Of a DNA stretch of 64,000 nt, positions 47,129 to 60,041 are shown piece after piece. The stretch covers positions 246,048,427-246,112,426 of the forward strand of contig CM060910.1 in NCBI GenBank assembly GCA_030737875.1, read 5' to 3'. The translations under genes were made by a program, and so were the position numbers. The notes beneath the pieces were generated by a model. The model was not told where the DNA came from and ran no database searches. It saw nothing but the letters and a program-made list of their open reading frames with translations. Each line of letters begins with the position of its first letter. Position 1 is the stretch's first letter. The DNA comes from Allium sativum (taxonomy: Eukaryota; Streptophyta; Magnoliopsida; Asparagales; Amaryllidaceae).

Positions 47129-49789
47129 CCTGTAGTGGCCCGCAAATCCGTGCTATCTGAGTAGACTAAATACACCACACGTCCAACCCAAATAACACAG
47201 AAATACGACTCATTATTAGAAAGAAGTTAGAGGGTGAGAATAGATAAGATAGAAAACTTAGAATAGAAGAAAACAAAGATCACAAACTCACAGCGGAACG
47301 AATAAAATATATTATTTAACATAAGCTTCGAAATACAAATCTGTTTTGTACATATATACATACCATCATCAGAGTACCCATAACATTTGATCCAGCGGAA
47401 GTAACTCTAAATAACTAACGTTGAAGCCTCCTGCTTCAAGCTCCTTCAAGGGTATCTGTAAAAGCCTGAAACACTTGACTGCCCGTACAAATTTGGGCAC
47501 CCAAGAGTTTAGGGAAAACAAAAAAAAACAAACTCTGGGTCAGTCATGGGACTGGTGTGAGTAAACTCCAACCACTAGTTTAACTTTTTAAAATCCTTTC
47601 AAAAGAAAAGGTAATAGTAAGACCAGCCCACACATAAACACGGACGGTTTTTACCTTACTATAACCCAAAAACACTTTGATACAAAAATCCAGTGATATT
47701 ATAATAATGTCTACATCAAGTAAATAACCAAATAGCAGAACGCTTGCATCTCACGCTCCACATATATTATAAGATCAAAAACCGCATGGCGCTTATTGGA
47801 GATTGGATTTCCAACATGACAAGGTATGGAACCACCTTCCGCTAGTGTATCTCTAGAGGCGAATACACCTGGGTTCAACAAGAACGTCTTGCAACCCGGC
47901 CCACACATGACCGACCACTCATTTCGCTTGAGTGTATCGAATGTATATCACCAACGGTTGGACTCAAACCACCGTTTCCCGAATGGGCAGAATCGATAGA
48001 TTTAGAAACAAAAGAAATTTCTCTAGATAGGTGATTATACACCCTAATGGGTGCGACCCACATAGCCATGCTGCCTGCCCGATTTTTGTCCTTTCCCGGT
48101 TGTTGAGGCCTGAGGCTACGAATACTTACCATTCCTTGATAGCACAATCACTTTGAATGCCACATTGTCATATCCGTTAATCACTAGTTAAGTTTGCACA
48201 AATATTCTGGATATTATGCTAAGGGATAAATCCGTTGCAACCATATACATTCGTACAGACCAACCCAATTGACCATTGGAAATACTTTGTCAGACATTCG
48301 TCCATTTACGTTCGTTCTGGGATTGAACGACACCGAAGGCACTATTTCTATTAATAGAAAAGCCCTTGCACTTTACTCCGTCTTCAATATATTCAGCATA
48401 CTTGGTTTGCAACGCTTATGCCGATACGGAGTGGTTCTTTGGATAATAATCCAACCGGTCTCTCCATATTGACAACGATGGTCAAAAACTTCGATAGTCT
48501 GTGATTTAACTATCGAATAAAAACAAGTGTTCATCCAACATATCAAACAAATCACTGGGCCCTTTAATTAACATTTCATTAATTAAATTTCTTCTATATT
48601 CTCTCAATCAATATTTGTTAGCCAAATATTTTCAATAATCATCTCGGCCTCTTATGTCATTTGGAAAACGTTTCCAAACATTAACTTCTTTTATTTTCTA
48701 TATATTAGAAATATCTCTATTTGCAATTGGAAACAATTCCAATCACTTATCTCTATCCCTTTTTGCTTACAACATTCGATTTTTATATTCATTTTCCTAT
48801 CGAATTCAATACGTCGATACAATGATTTCTAATTATCAAAATATCTTAAAAATATTCTAACTCCTTAAATTTCCGGAAAATTTCGCCATAACCTCCCCTG
48901 TATCGGGAGCATCGGGAAATTTCAAATAGCTTCCCGGTATCTTCCTCAATCAAAAAGAAAAAGGAAAAAGCCAAGTGGCTTGCCGATACGGCGCATAAAA
49001 CCCATATATGAATTTAAACATGTACCTTTTTGTCGGGCACATAAATAAAAATCTTCATATACTCCATCCCATATCTGTTCAACAACTGTTCACCTGTTTC
49101 TAATTCAATTCAACTCAATCCATTCGTTGAATTCAATTTTGAATCGTTTGAATTCAGTTTCGCTCAATTATTCTTTAATTAGCCTTTTTGCCTATTTCAC
49201 TTCTTTGTTTGAACATAACATGTTCAAATAAAATGTTTAACTTGCCCCCGACCAAATTGAATTTCAATTTCAATTCTAGTTTCCTTTTTGATTTCGAATA
49301 TAAATTTTCAAATCGAATTTACTTATTCAAAGCCCAATATTAATTCAAAATCTCATTAACTAATTCCCGTTCAAATTAGTTAATTCTATTCAATAATCAA
49401 AAATCAGATTTCTGTTTCAAAATCAAATTCACTACTTCACTTGAGTTCACATATAATTACAACTCAGAATCTGACATTTTCTAAATAGAAATTTCGATTT
49501 TTATTTGCTTAAAATCCTTTGATTTAATTAAATAAACCGTTATGGTTTTATAATGGTTCTGGCGCTGTTTTTCTGAAAATTTGATTTTGACATAACTCAA
49601 AATCTATACGACGAAATTCAGATTTTTCTCTTTCATTAGAAAACTATTTTCAAACCGGTCCTGACGTTTCTTATTTCGAAGAATTCCGACTTCAATTGCG
49701 TTCTGTATACTCAATTGAAGTTCGAATCGCCAATTTACGAACTGTAGCGCTGCGGCGAGTTCGTTTTAATTATATATATAAACTTTTTA

Positions 49790-51090
49790 AACTTCTTAAA
49801 AATGAATTCAACTTCGTTTTAGCCTTATTTGAATTCCTCGATTCAAATTCCAATCTCACTTTTGAATTCTATATTTCAAATCCCAATTCCTTTTCAAATT
49901 CAATATTTGAATTTCTATTTGAATTCCCTATATTCAAATTTGATGTTTGAATTCATTTGAATTCTCTTATTCAAATTCTATATTTAAATTCCATTTGAAC
50001 TGCTATAATCCAATTTCTATATTTGAATTCTATTGGAATTCAAATATTCAAACTCCTTTTTAAATTCTATATTTGAAATTCCATAGTTTAAAACTCATTT
50101 GAATTTCATATTCAAATCCCATAGATTAAATCTTATTTGAATTCAATTTGAATCTCTTATATTCAAATTTCATTTTCCTTTTCCATTTGAATTCTAATAT
50201 TCAAATTCATCTCCAATCCCATTTGAATTCTAATATTCAAACTCATTATTAACGCCATTTGAATTCCTTCACTCAAATCCATTTGAATTCCCTTGAATTC
50301 AAATTCCATTTCAAAACCATTTGGATTTCCTATTTTGAAATCCTATTTGAAATTCTATTTCCAATTCTACTTTGAAATCCTATTTTCAAAGTTTATTTCA
50401 AATTCTATTTTGAAATCTCATATTCAAATTTCTACTTGAATTTCTGTATTCAATTCCATGTTCAAATTCAATACTCGAATTTCTATTTCAAATCTCTATT
50501 CAAATTTCATATTTAAATTCCATTCAAATCTCTATTCAAATTTCACATTTGAATCCTTCTTTGAAATACTATATTCCAAATTCTGTTCAATTCTTCTTTG
50601 AAATTCTATATTTCAAATTCTATTTTGAAATTCTACATTCAAATCTCTTTATTCGAATTTCTTTATTCGAATTCCTTTGAATTCAAATTTCATTTTAATT
50701 TCTTGAATTCAAATTCTATTTTTCCATTCTAATTTCGTCTATTCAAATTCTATTTGAACTTCTATTTGAATTTCTAATATTCAATCCCTTTTTAAAATTC
50801 AAATATTTAAACTCCCTTTTAAAATTCAAATGTTATACTCAAATTTCATTTGAGTTATATATTTAAAAATTTCATTTCACATCCTGTTTTGAAATTTCAT
50901 TTCAAATTCAAATTTCACCCTTGTATTTCTATTTCTGAATTATCGAATGATAATTCTTTTTACTTCATTTATAACTTCGTTATAAAGAACTATTTCTAAA
51001 CTTCGTTAAAAAGAAACTACTTGTTTTATTTTTTCAAAAACAAGTTTATATTTCATTTCCATTTAAAATTCAAATTCTATTAAAAAATAG
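49790..51090. repeat. AATTC/TTCAAAT quasi-repeat block in right D LTR
   Basis: Twin of 42530-43830; only a handful of substitutions separate the two blocks. Confidence 0.9.
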
Positions 51091-52610
51091 AAATTTTCCT
51101 TTTTAAATCTCAATATCCTTTCACGATATTTTTAAATACCATTACTTAAGCCCAGTGATATTTAAACACACAAAGCAACAAATTATTTATTTTTCTAACA
51201 CATCATATATAATAATATATATGCAAACAAATAACAAACAGATAATATATTTTTGAGGAATCCAGTTGGATTCCTCCAACCTGTTTTTCCTGCATCCACA
51301 GATGTTAGCACATAAATAATACCCATTCTGCTTCGTGGCAGAATATCGCGGTATAGAAGGTCATCCACTAATCATAGCGTGGGGCGTATAGGGTAATCAT
51401 CCGCTATGAAACTGCGGGCATCCGCTAATGAGACTGCGGGAATCCAACCAACCAATCAACCCAATATATATATATAATAGCCTAAATAACTAATATATAT
51501 ATAACAACCAGAAAACATGCACACAAGCAACAAACAATTATTTTTAATGAAATAAAAATAATTCTAAAGGTGAGTGAGATTTACTCACCTGATTTTCTTT
51601 CCTGAGTATCCTGTTAATTTGCATATCGTCGCAACTGCGAAATCCACTCAACTTGATTCATGATTTTTCCTTGATTCATTCTACGGTTTACATCGTATTA
51701 TTAGTTAACATGATTATCTACTTAAAATCAATTAAATAAAAATACAGGGTTATTTAACTAACTAACTTAGTTGAGCCTTTAATATGATATTCCTTAATTA
51801 AAGAGACCATTATATTTACTTAAATGAATTTAAGCAAAGATTTACCTAAAAACAAATTCCGAACTAAATCAAAATTTCATATTTAAATGATTAGTCTATA
51901 AATTTTATCCCTTCTATATACGTTTTTACCATTTCTTTAATCAGTTAATGATGATCTAAACTAATATGCTTTAACTAGTTACCAATTTATAAATAAATCT
52001 TAAATAAAAACAAACAACAAAAATACCTTAATTGCAAACTTGTTCTTCCCTAAATTCCCAATACCGAAATGATCCTCTTCCCAAATCCTTGCCATGGTTA
52101 AATTGTAGAACCACTGTTGTCATTTGAACACAATCTCAGACCCTGTTCTTCACTTCAGTCACATTGGCCTTCACGCATCAGCATCCAGGAATTGCCTTCC
52201 TCGTCACCAGAAATACAGAGACCGACTCCTCCTCCATTGCCAACCAAACATCGACTTCCACTCGCTCATTATCAAGTCATCGCACCTACTCACATCGCGA
52301 CTACCCCCTTTTGTGATGCATCGCGACTCCCCGAACACCATGTCGAGTTGAACTCGCAAACCCCAAATCCTTCTTGCTGGAATCGAACTCCAGATTTGAC
52401 ATCGCTCCTTTTCACAAAATCGCAATTGTTCCCAAAGCTCAAAACGCCAGGTGACATCGCACCCCAATAGGCGCTACTTCCATTTCATCATATTCGAACT
52501 CGTATTGATTTATTGGTATTTGATTTTCGAATTTGAATGGAAAAAGGAATCGAAGAGGAAGTGTTTTGCTGAGGGAAAAATGGCAAAAAAAAAATGAAGG
52601 CCGATACTTG

Positions 52611-52618
52611 TTTATATA
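52611..52618 (-). promoter_or_regulatory. TATA box of D 5' LTR
   Basis: The same CCTATATAAAC on the minus strand as at 45349-45356. Being in the 5' LTR, this is the copy that would drive element transcription. Confidence 0.6.
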
Positions 52619-53289
52619 GGAAAGGAATTGGGAACAGTCAGTACACAACATTAATTTCATGTTTAGCTTTGCGTTGAAGGTTAGGGACAAAATTTTGAGC
52701 TCGAGAAGAACACTAGGTCTGCGGAATGAAACAGAGGTCGGCTTTGTTTAGTCATCTTAGGTCAGCTGATTAGGTTGTCTGATTTTTTTTTTTTTTTTAT
52801 ATTGATTTTATTTTAATTAAATAAATAAAATATCTCGTGGTCCTTGACTAGTAATCCCGAACCACTATTCAACCGTGACGACCGACGATACCAGATTATA
52901 ACGCTATCCTGGTCTAAATGAAGTAGTATCTAGAATTTTATTTTACGGTCTGCAGGAGATATTTAATTTAAATTAATGATTTAAACTAAATTTGATTTAA
53001 AAATATACTTCAATTCCAAGCAGTTAATTTTATTGAAAATAAATTAATATTATCGTTCTAATTCAATAGAATTTATATTAATCGATTGAATTGTCTCAAT
53101 TCAGTTTTAACTCAACGTCAAATTATTTATCGTTCTAGTATTACGGCAATTCAATATATTCGATATCAAATCGTATATCGATTATTAACCCGATAAATTC
53201 CATAATAAAAATCCATTTATATTCGAATAAATATTTAAAACCATACTAAATATTTAAAATAAACTGTTCAAAAATTCTGGGTCGTTACA

Positions 53290-53294
53290 ATTTG
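53290..53294 (+). repeat. Right target-site duplication of element D
   Basis: ATTTG directly after the LTR end, identical to 39862-39866. Confidence 0.95.
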
Positions 53295-53965
53295 TTTCTG
53301 GCCAGGTAAGTATATCACATTATTCAACTTACAACGCTAATGGATTTGTACACATACGATAGTTATTTGAAACATAGAAGCTCAACTGATCACATAATTT
53401 TAATACGTTTAGCAATATAAAAAGATTAAAACATATATCTTTTTTTTTAAATGTCTTCATATAGATATTATACATAATAATTTTATATCATATGAGATGT
53501 TTTCATATGATTTTAAGTAATAGAAATTACCGTATGCTGGAACAAATAATTTCAATTGATCATATGTTTTTTATATTTTTATCATTATAAAAATATAAAT
53601 ACATTATCATTTTAAAAATTGAAACTTACAAAGACAAAATGCACATATATTATGATAATTCCCAAGTGTTTTTCTATCTTTGTGTCATTAAACTTTACTC
53701 TGTCACACATAATTATCCATTACTAACATATCAAAACAATATAAAATTGCTTTATTGTATATGTTTATTATTGCAACTACCGTAATATATTGCCTGTGCA
53801 GATAATTGATTGGTACTGGTTTAAAGTAGCAAAAGTATGGGATGTCAATTCAAATGTAGCTTATTTTAATACCACAATGGCAGTAAGATCATTATTCTAG
53901 ACATATATGTAATGATTCATTGATAAACCTATTTTGTATAACTAAATATTACTTTGTTTTTACAG

Positions 53966-54237
53966 AAAATTTATGCAATTGACATAAAAATGTCAAAATT
54001 CATTTGTTTATTCCTACATTGACAGTAGCACTACAAGATTCACGATGCGATATACTCTTATTTCCTGTCCAAGAAAATTCACATTGGATACTTCTAACAT
54101 TTGAACCAAAATTTTCACAATGGACACTGTATGATTCTTTGTCAAACAGATCTAGAAAAGGAAGCTTTACCAATAGGAACAAAAAAAGCACCTTAAAAAT
54201 CATAAGCCATTTTGAATATTTAATTTTTCTACGTTAA
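53966..54237 (+). pseudogene. Ulp1-like catalytic exon (His and Asp segment)
   Basis: It follows a TTTTTACAG acceptor. The first codons (KIYAIDIKM) are in phase with exon 3 but meet a TGA at 54019. The next frame, open from 54004, gives FIPTLTVALQDSRCDILLFP, then ENSHWILLTFEP and WTLYDSLSN. The His-Trp and the Tyr-Asp-Ser-Leu are the His and Asp catalytic motifs of C48 peptidases. A one-base loss near the A run at 53990 would explain the switch. In the last exon candidate (54951 on), Asp-Phe-Glu stands where Asp-Cys-Gly is expected, so the catalytic Cys is not visible. Confidence 0.7.
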
Positions 54238-54825
54238 CTAAATTAATAATTATTCTTATTATTACATGCAGCAAAAATTAGTCAATGACATAAACAAGAA
54301 ACTTCAGAAGGAACAAACTAAGGAGAATACCAAACAGAATAATGGGTAATACAATACAATTGCTATATAGTTTAATTTAGAACAGTTTTTGTAAAAAATA
54401 TGCATACAAATGCATAATTTCAACTTTTAAAAAATCTGTATATTTATTAGTTTACAGTACTGTATATTATTTGAAGTACTTATAGTATAAATGAAGTTTA
54501 AAAAATAAAAAAAATTAGTTATCTTTTCAAATAATTTAATTTTTTCCCCATATATAATCAACAATACCAAAAGATAAATAGTTTTATCTTTTTCAAAATC
54601 TACTATTTATCTTATATATAAATACGTAAAACTACATTCTTTTAAAGAGAAAAACTTATTTACTAAATGTTTTAATACTAAATTAAATTATTTAATAATA
54701 ATAATAATAATCTTTGCTACTATAAAATAAATATATATTAATTTTTTACTAAAATATGCACTAATATATATATATATATACAGTTATCTTTTTTAATAAC
54801 TTCTGCTTTTTTATACACTAACTTA

Positions 54826-54870
54826 TACATACATACATACATACATACATACATACATACATACATACAT
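54826..54870. repeat. (TACA)n microsatellite
   Basis: About 11 perfect tetranucleotide units followed by a short TA run. It lies in what would be an intron of the protease-gene remnant. Confidence 0.95.
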
Positions 54871-55149
54871 AGATATATATATTGTACTAAGAATTGTAAA
54901 ATTATTTTAAATTTAACCATCTTACAAAGGATTTATCTTTCTTACTACAGATATGATTTTGAATACATGTGATTATGAACATTACAAAACTGTCTCAAGA
55001 TAGATGTCTTCTTTCAACCATACTTCAGGAAGAAATTAATCGCATAAGAGCTAGTATTGCATCCAGAATATTCCATAATCAAGATTTTTGTTGGACAACG
55101 GATAAGTCATCTCTTGGAGATAACCACTTTGTTTGTAGTTCATAATGTC

Positions 55150-56920
55150 GGATGGTGAACAATGGACAAGATCGTTATAGACGTGATGGATTTATTTATT
55201 TGTACTCTTTTTGGATACTTCATTAATGACTTTTAATTGTCTGTGTATGTTGATTGCCTGTGTTTATCGATTTTTCAATGACAAATGTTCTTTAATGTTT
55301 GGTTGATTGTTGGATTTTATGTTGCCCAAAATTGCTTTACAGTGTTCTATTCAAATGTTTTGTTGATCATGTAACAATGCTCATTAACAGGGTGATTTTT
55401 TGTCAAGCTTATTATTTAAACTATCTACAAGGTATCATAACTAAGACAATATATCAGCTGTAAAATCATAAAGTATTTTAAAATTCTACTCCACATGTTG
55501 AGCACTTCAAAGAAATTTTGGGGTTGGACATGCAGTGTTGAGTCTTAATGTTGTATTGCGTTGGATTATGAAACTTATCGTAAAACTTGAAGTTTTAACA
55601 GCACTGCTTCAGTATGTTCGAACTACGTTGTAAAATCACTGCTTCGGTATGTTCAAACTGCATAAATATATTTAATTAAATCACTGTTTGAGATATCAAT
55701 TTATCTTTTACAGCTAAAAATATAAAAGGATTTTTCTTTATGATTTTATAGCTGGTACAAAGCTATACTTAGGATTGGTTTTACAATGAAGTAGTATAGT
55801 ATATAAAACTGATGTATTGCTAAAATGATAAAACCGAATTTCTTTCACTTATTAACTTATGTAAACTGTGTTGCAGTTAAAATAAAAAAGATAAATCATT
55901 TTATCTTTTTTAAAATAATTACCAACAACATCCTCCAAATAACAGTTAATTTGTAATATCTAATGTTAACTAGCAAGCTGTAACCTAAATTCTGTTAATT
56001 TGAAGATAAAATTCTGAATGATCATGAATTTTCAATACTCATTTTTATTTTTTTGCTAAGCTAAAAAAGATAAAATCTTTTATATTGTGTTGAAAATATG
56101 TTAGTAAAGCATATTATTTTTTAATCTTACTACATATGATTTATATTTTTTCATAAAGCCTTACAAACATAATAACAAACGATAATATATTCAACATCGT
56201 CATATAAATACTTTTAATAACATAGTATGTCACGGCCTTAAATATAATATCAATAAAAGATAAAATGATTTATTTTTCTTTAAAAATCAATATAAACATA
56301 TTACAGATAACAAACTCATGCTCTGTAATGTGAATAACATCATCGGACAATAGAAATTCATTTCAAATTCATCATAAAATTTTCAACATCAGTCATCACA
56401 ATATCATCGCTAAATTCAGGTAAACTGAAAATATTATCAATAAAAGATAAAATCATTTATCTTTCTTCTAAATCAGTATAACCATATTACATATTGCAAA
56501 CTTATGCTGAATTATCTGAATAACTTCATTATCCATTTGAAATTAAGAAACAAAATCATCGAATAACAACATCAGCTGCGATTGCAATAAATAATCATCA
56601 AATGCAATTTATTTAGTCCCGTTTTGTTAATTTTAATTTCCATTTCAATGAATTCTCACATAATTGGCTTCTGGTTGGTTTATATACCATCTACAAGGCT
56701 TATTCTTTTATGAAAACAGATATTATATTTCATAAAATTGAAATTAGTCATTCCATCTTCCTTATTCCGAAGGAGTCTTACCCAAAACTTTTTCTTTCTA
56801 ATGCTTTATTGATCTATTTGATGAAAATAATGATTCCTACGCATTCGTTAAAATAAAAACAAATTAAGATCACAATATTCTCCCTCCTTCGAATAAATCA
56901 AAATTTCTGAATTAATATTT
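55150..56920. other. AT-rich intergenic DNA with small palindromes
   Basis: No credible gene. It contains four of five near-palindromes of the form AAAAGATAAA-TTTATCTTTT (55884-55911, 56063-56083, 56252-56281, 56441-56465; a fifth is at 54569-54593). A direct repeat of about 40 bases with ACTGC TTC(A/G)GTATGTTC lies at 55600-55665. Confidence 0.7.
56245..56530. repeat. 187-bp tandem duplication with palindrome
   Basis: ATCAATAAAAGATAAAAT begins at 56249 and again at 56436. About 100 bases downstream of each are alike (ACATATTACA, CTCATGCT/CTTATGCT, GAATAAC). The copies are diverged. Confidence 0.7.
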
Positions 56921-57197
56921 TGTAACACCCCGTGAATTCTATAACGCTAAGCTTCACAAATTAAAGTATAATTAATTCTAAATGAAATAATTAAGGGAAA
57001 CGGGTTACGCCATTGCGTTTGTCTCGGAATTCTGCTTGAGATAGAGCCCGAGTTTGCGCGAATCAGACTCTGTATGAAGGAGTTATGGCCTTCGGAAGTT
57101 TCAGAATCAAATTTAATTCAAACAGCTCAGTTTAAATTTCAAAATTCGAATTTTAGGTTCAAACTGGGCTAGGCGGGAAAATTCCCGCCCAAGACAC

Positions 57198-57345
57198 CAG
57201 GTCGACCATAGGGTCGACCATGGTGTCGACCTGGTCACCCTATGTCAGCCATAGTGTCGAACTAGACCCCCCCCCCCAGGTCGACCATAGTGTCGACCTG
57301 GGTGTCGACCTGGGTGTCGACCTGCCTGGTCGACCTGGCTGGCCA
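57198..57345. repeat. GTCGAC palindrome cluster (12-bp units) in F U3
   Basis: Eight perfect GTCGAC hexamers and one near match in about 150 bases, mostly 12 bases apart in GTCGACCATAGG or GTCGACCTGGGT units. It contains a run of 13 C. The GC content is far above its surroundings. It sits 130-280 bases upstream of the TATA box. Confidence 0.92.
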
Positions 57346-57474
57346 GGTCTGGCTCGAATTTATGTGGCTCTATGTGTCATTAGGGCTGACGTTTCACCTC
57401 TTGATTGGCTCTCTGAACTTTGAATGGCCTAGATTCCTCCTGTCTTCATCTGACGGCTCAAAATAACTTTAAAA

Positions 57475-57485
57475 TCTATAAATAC
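57475..57485 (+). promoter_or_regulatory. TATA box of element F
   Basis: TCTATAAATAC, 555 bases from the LTR start, followed within 40 bases by a leader (CACAAAAAAATGAG). Similar placement to D and G. Confidence 0.6.
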
Positions 57486-58721
57486 TCCCTAAGTCTCAAC
57501 TGAAAATTCACACAAAAAAATGAGAAAGGAGCCGTCATGCTGCTAGGGAGGAATTAAACATAGCCGTCAAGAGAAAAGCCTAGAGACGAATCAAATTAAG
57601 AAGAAGATTAAAGCTTAAACAAATTAATCAATGCAACATTAGTCTACCCAAAGGAGCGCATCTCAGTTTCAGAATTCAGAATCAAGAATTCAAGACACTG
57701 CATTCGTTGTAAGTAAAGTGACCTTCTCAGAATATGAATAAAAATTGTGATGTGATTCGATGTGAATGAAAATAGAATTGTGTTATTGTATTGTATAAAA
57801 TCCTATGTATTGTGATGGTTCTATCATGACTTGTGTATTGACGTTTGTGGCATAAATTGATTTATGCAAGCCTATTGAACAATTGTATATGAAAACAATG
57901 GCACTTGTAAGTTTGTGGCAAAAACTAGAAATTGATCCCTTTTTGTTTATGCCTATGACATGAACCTTATACATTCACTAAGTCTAAATTAAGGCTTATG
58001 TAAACATGATTTAGACTTGAAACCTTTTATGCCTACATGACCCAACACCTATGATATCACTTCCATGTTTATTTGCAAGTATAATTGGATCTATGTTAAG
58101 TATCGTTTGTGTTTCATAAACCATGCAAGTTCATGTTAATTTGCAAATGCTAAGTATCGTTTGGGTTTCAAAAACTATGCAAGTTAATGTTGAAATAGGC
58201 TATGTGATTAAGTGTTATAATTGAACCTTTTGGTGAAAATACATCATGCTAGTTTTGTGTTTGACATTTTGCCAAGTTAAACATGTTTAAACACAAGTTT
58301 GTGTAAGCCTAAACTATGCCATCTCATATGTCACCTACTTAGTTATACATTGATTTGAATGCAAGTTCACATGGCTCATATTATATGTTAGTTGAATCGC
58401 TAAGTTGCAAGTTCATGCGCCACACACCCTTACATGTTGTAAAATATTACATGTTATTGATTTTCCCCTCTATCTCATGTTCCTAAAGTTGGGCCGAATT
58501 GTGTCGAGCCCAACATTTGTTATAACGTTGCGAACGTATAAACGGGGGTAATAACGTTGGGTGTAAAACATTGGAAATACATGTTGGCATGTTTGGCACA
58601 TGCCAACGACAATGACATTTAAAGCGGTATGAATTGTTATACCCAAAAATAAAAGATATGACATTTACATATGTAATTAAGAAGTAATAAAATATGTAAA
58701 TTTAGAAAACACGATATGCTT

Positions 58722-58925
58722 AACCCGAGGTTGGATTGAGTTGTGATGTAAACCTGCCCGGACCCGCCCGGCTGTCTAGTAGTCACAAAAATACCTATCC
58801 AATGTGGGTGGTTAAGCATTGAGCCCAATAATGACCCGAGGTTAGACTGAGCTACGGTGTAAACCTGCCTGGAACCGACCGACATATCCATTAACCATAG
58901 CAATACCTGTCTAATGTGAGTGGTC
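58722..58925 (+). repeat. Tandem duplication of about 109 bp in F LTR
   Basis: ACCCGAGGTTGGATTGAG with GTAAACCTGCCCGGA recurs as ACCCGAGGTTAGACTGAG with GTAAACCTGCCTGGA about 109 bases on. Both are followed by AATACCT(A/G)TC and AATGTG(G/A)GTGGT. Confidence 0.85.
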
Positions 58926-60041
58926 AGGTGCTCCTAAGAGGCTAAGACAGATGGTAGGGTTAAGTCAACTATAACACTTAACCAAATTCAACATGTTAAC
59001 AATAGTTGATGGGTGGGGTTAGGTAAATACAGACACTTAACCACTTAACCACTTAACCACTTAACATGTTTGACTAGAAAATCCTGGTAACGAGGAACCC
59101 GTTTCAGCAGTAACCCAAGTTAGGTATCAACGGTACCCTGAAACTAGGCAGGGTGGGGCACGGTTACTGGGCTGATTGTAAGCGGTCAAATGACGGCGAT
59201 GGGTGCACAGTGCAGGTCTAACAGGGTGCGGGCGTGCACACACTCGGGAGCAGACAATCACGGCACTGGGGACACCAGTAGTATAACCTATGCCTTCTAA
59301 ATTTCGTGTCGGGGTCGCCATCATGGGTCTTGATACACCCCATGGTGGGATCAGCATAGGTAGGGCCGTATGACACATGTTAACGCGAGTAGAAGCCGAT
59401 CTTTAAATAAAGTTGGGGATCACTTCACCCTCACCATGGGGTGCCAGTTAGAGTAAACCCAAGTAGATGCAGAGATATAGTATGGGTGCGATAGTACATT
59501 CGACACTCCCTTGGCTTGTGACACTTCCTATTTTCAGTATATATCTATCATGCCCTCTTCTTATTCACATACTGAAGAGTTACTAGATTTACTCAGGCTT
59601 TATGTCTGACCCTATTTTCTTTTCATCTTCTTTTCTTCCATTCCCATCCCCCCCCCCCCAGGTCCACAGGGAGGAAACAGCTCAGCTCAATCAGGCTCTG
59701 TACAAGGACCAAGACCGTAGATGTATGATTTGGATCTCTTTTGCTCGAATTATGGCTTTGGATATCACTATGGGGATTTTTGTCACTTTGTTTATGTTTT
59801 ATGCTTCTTTAATAATCAAGACAGTTATGATGTTGTAATGGTGGAAGTATTTTGAGACAATTATGGAATGTTTTGTTTTGAACACATATTGATGAAATAA
59901 AACTCTGTTTGTTTGCCACTGTTTAAAAATATGTGTATTTATATCTGTCTTGAGTTTATATGTGGCTTTTACTTATAAACCTCCACCAAAGTTAAGGCAT
60001 TCCCTTTGTGAGTGACCTTAATGGAGGAGGGGTGTTTCACT

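Larger units (their letters stand above)
46026..47130 (-). mobile_element. Element D interior (1105 bp, non-coding)
   Basis: Bounded by a polypurine tract (46026-46038) and a primer site (47117-47128). The longest frames are about 60 codons on the plus strand, AT-rich and without domains. The primer-proximal end (47040-47110) matches C and B, including the 19-nt hairpin; the tract-proximal end has CGAGGACGAAAT, as in B. So D keeps only the ends a genome needs for copying. Confidence 0.9.
39867..53289 (-). mobile_element. Element D: young non-autonomous retrotransposon with 6159-bp LTRs
   Basis: Two LTRs of equal length (39867-46025 and 47131-53289) flank 1105 bp of interior. LTR ends are TGTAACGACCC and GGGCCACTACA on the minus strand. 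Primer site and polypurine tract are intact, and the target duplication is perfect. I counted about 25 differences between LTRs (about 0.4 percent), so insertion is recent. There is no gag or pol, so mobility needed proteins from another element. This is the LARD architecture (large retrotransposon derivative) but with proportions reversed: about 92 percent of the element is LTR. B is the nearest relative in the window with pol. Confidence 0.93.
47131..53289 (-). repeat. Element D 5' LTR (right copy)
   Basis: 6159 bp, nearly identical to 39867-46025. Most differences I saw are single C/T or A/G changes, plus homopolymer length changes near 52590 and 52782 and a short indel near 52177. The TATA box is at 52611-52618 and the AATTC-rich block at 49790-51090. 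Confidence 0.95.
39590..55145 (+). pseudogene. Ulp1-like (C48) cysteine protease gene remnant, interrupted by D
   Basis: Exons read in phase across GT-AG introns. Exon 1: about 39590-39695, ending YFNKVGDV. Exon 2: 39784-39866 plus 53295-53305, encoding VEIYNSNDENNIVINKDMIK, then ELIFVEFVSGQ. Exon 3: 53802-53882, IIDWYWFKVAKVWDVNSNVA then YFNTTMA. Exon 4: from 53966. Candidate later exons: 54272-54345 and 54951-55145 (including EEINRIRASIASRIF). This is the layout of SUMO-protease-like domains, which cleave ubiquitin-like modifiers. D sits within exon 2; E abuts exon 1. Frame breaks in exon 4 and stops in the last exon show decay. No TIR was seen, so I cannot say whether it was a host gene or carried by a DNA transposon. 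Confidence 0.65.
56921..60039 (+). repeat. Element F 5' LTR
   Basis: 3119 bp, starting TGTAACACCCC and ending GGGGTGTTTCA, imperfect inverted termini. It contains GTCGAC 12-mers (57198-57345), a TATA box (57475-57485), a donor-like TTGTAAGTAAAG (57707-57718), a duplicated segment (58722-58925), a (CACTTAAC)4 run (59034-59065), and a C-run acceptor-like CAG (59659-59661). The boundary is set by the primer site; no 3' partner is in view, so the left edge rests on the TG and terminal symmetry. Confidence 0.85.

Noticed and set aside
39590..55145. Protease remnant as cargo of a Mutator-like transposon
   Set aside because: Such elements can carry Ulp1-like genes, but I saw no terminal inverted repeats or transposase; left as a gene remnant of unknown origin.
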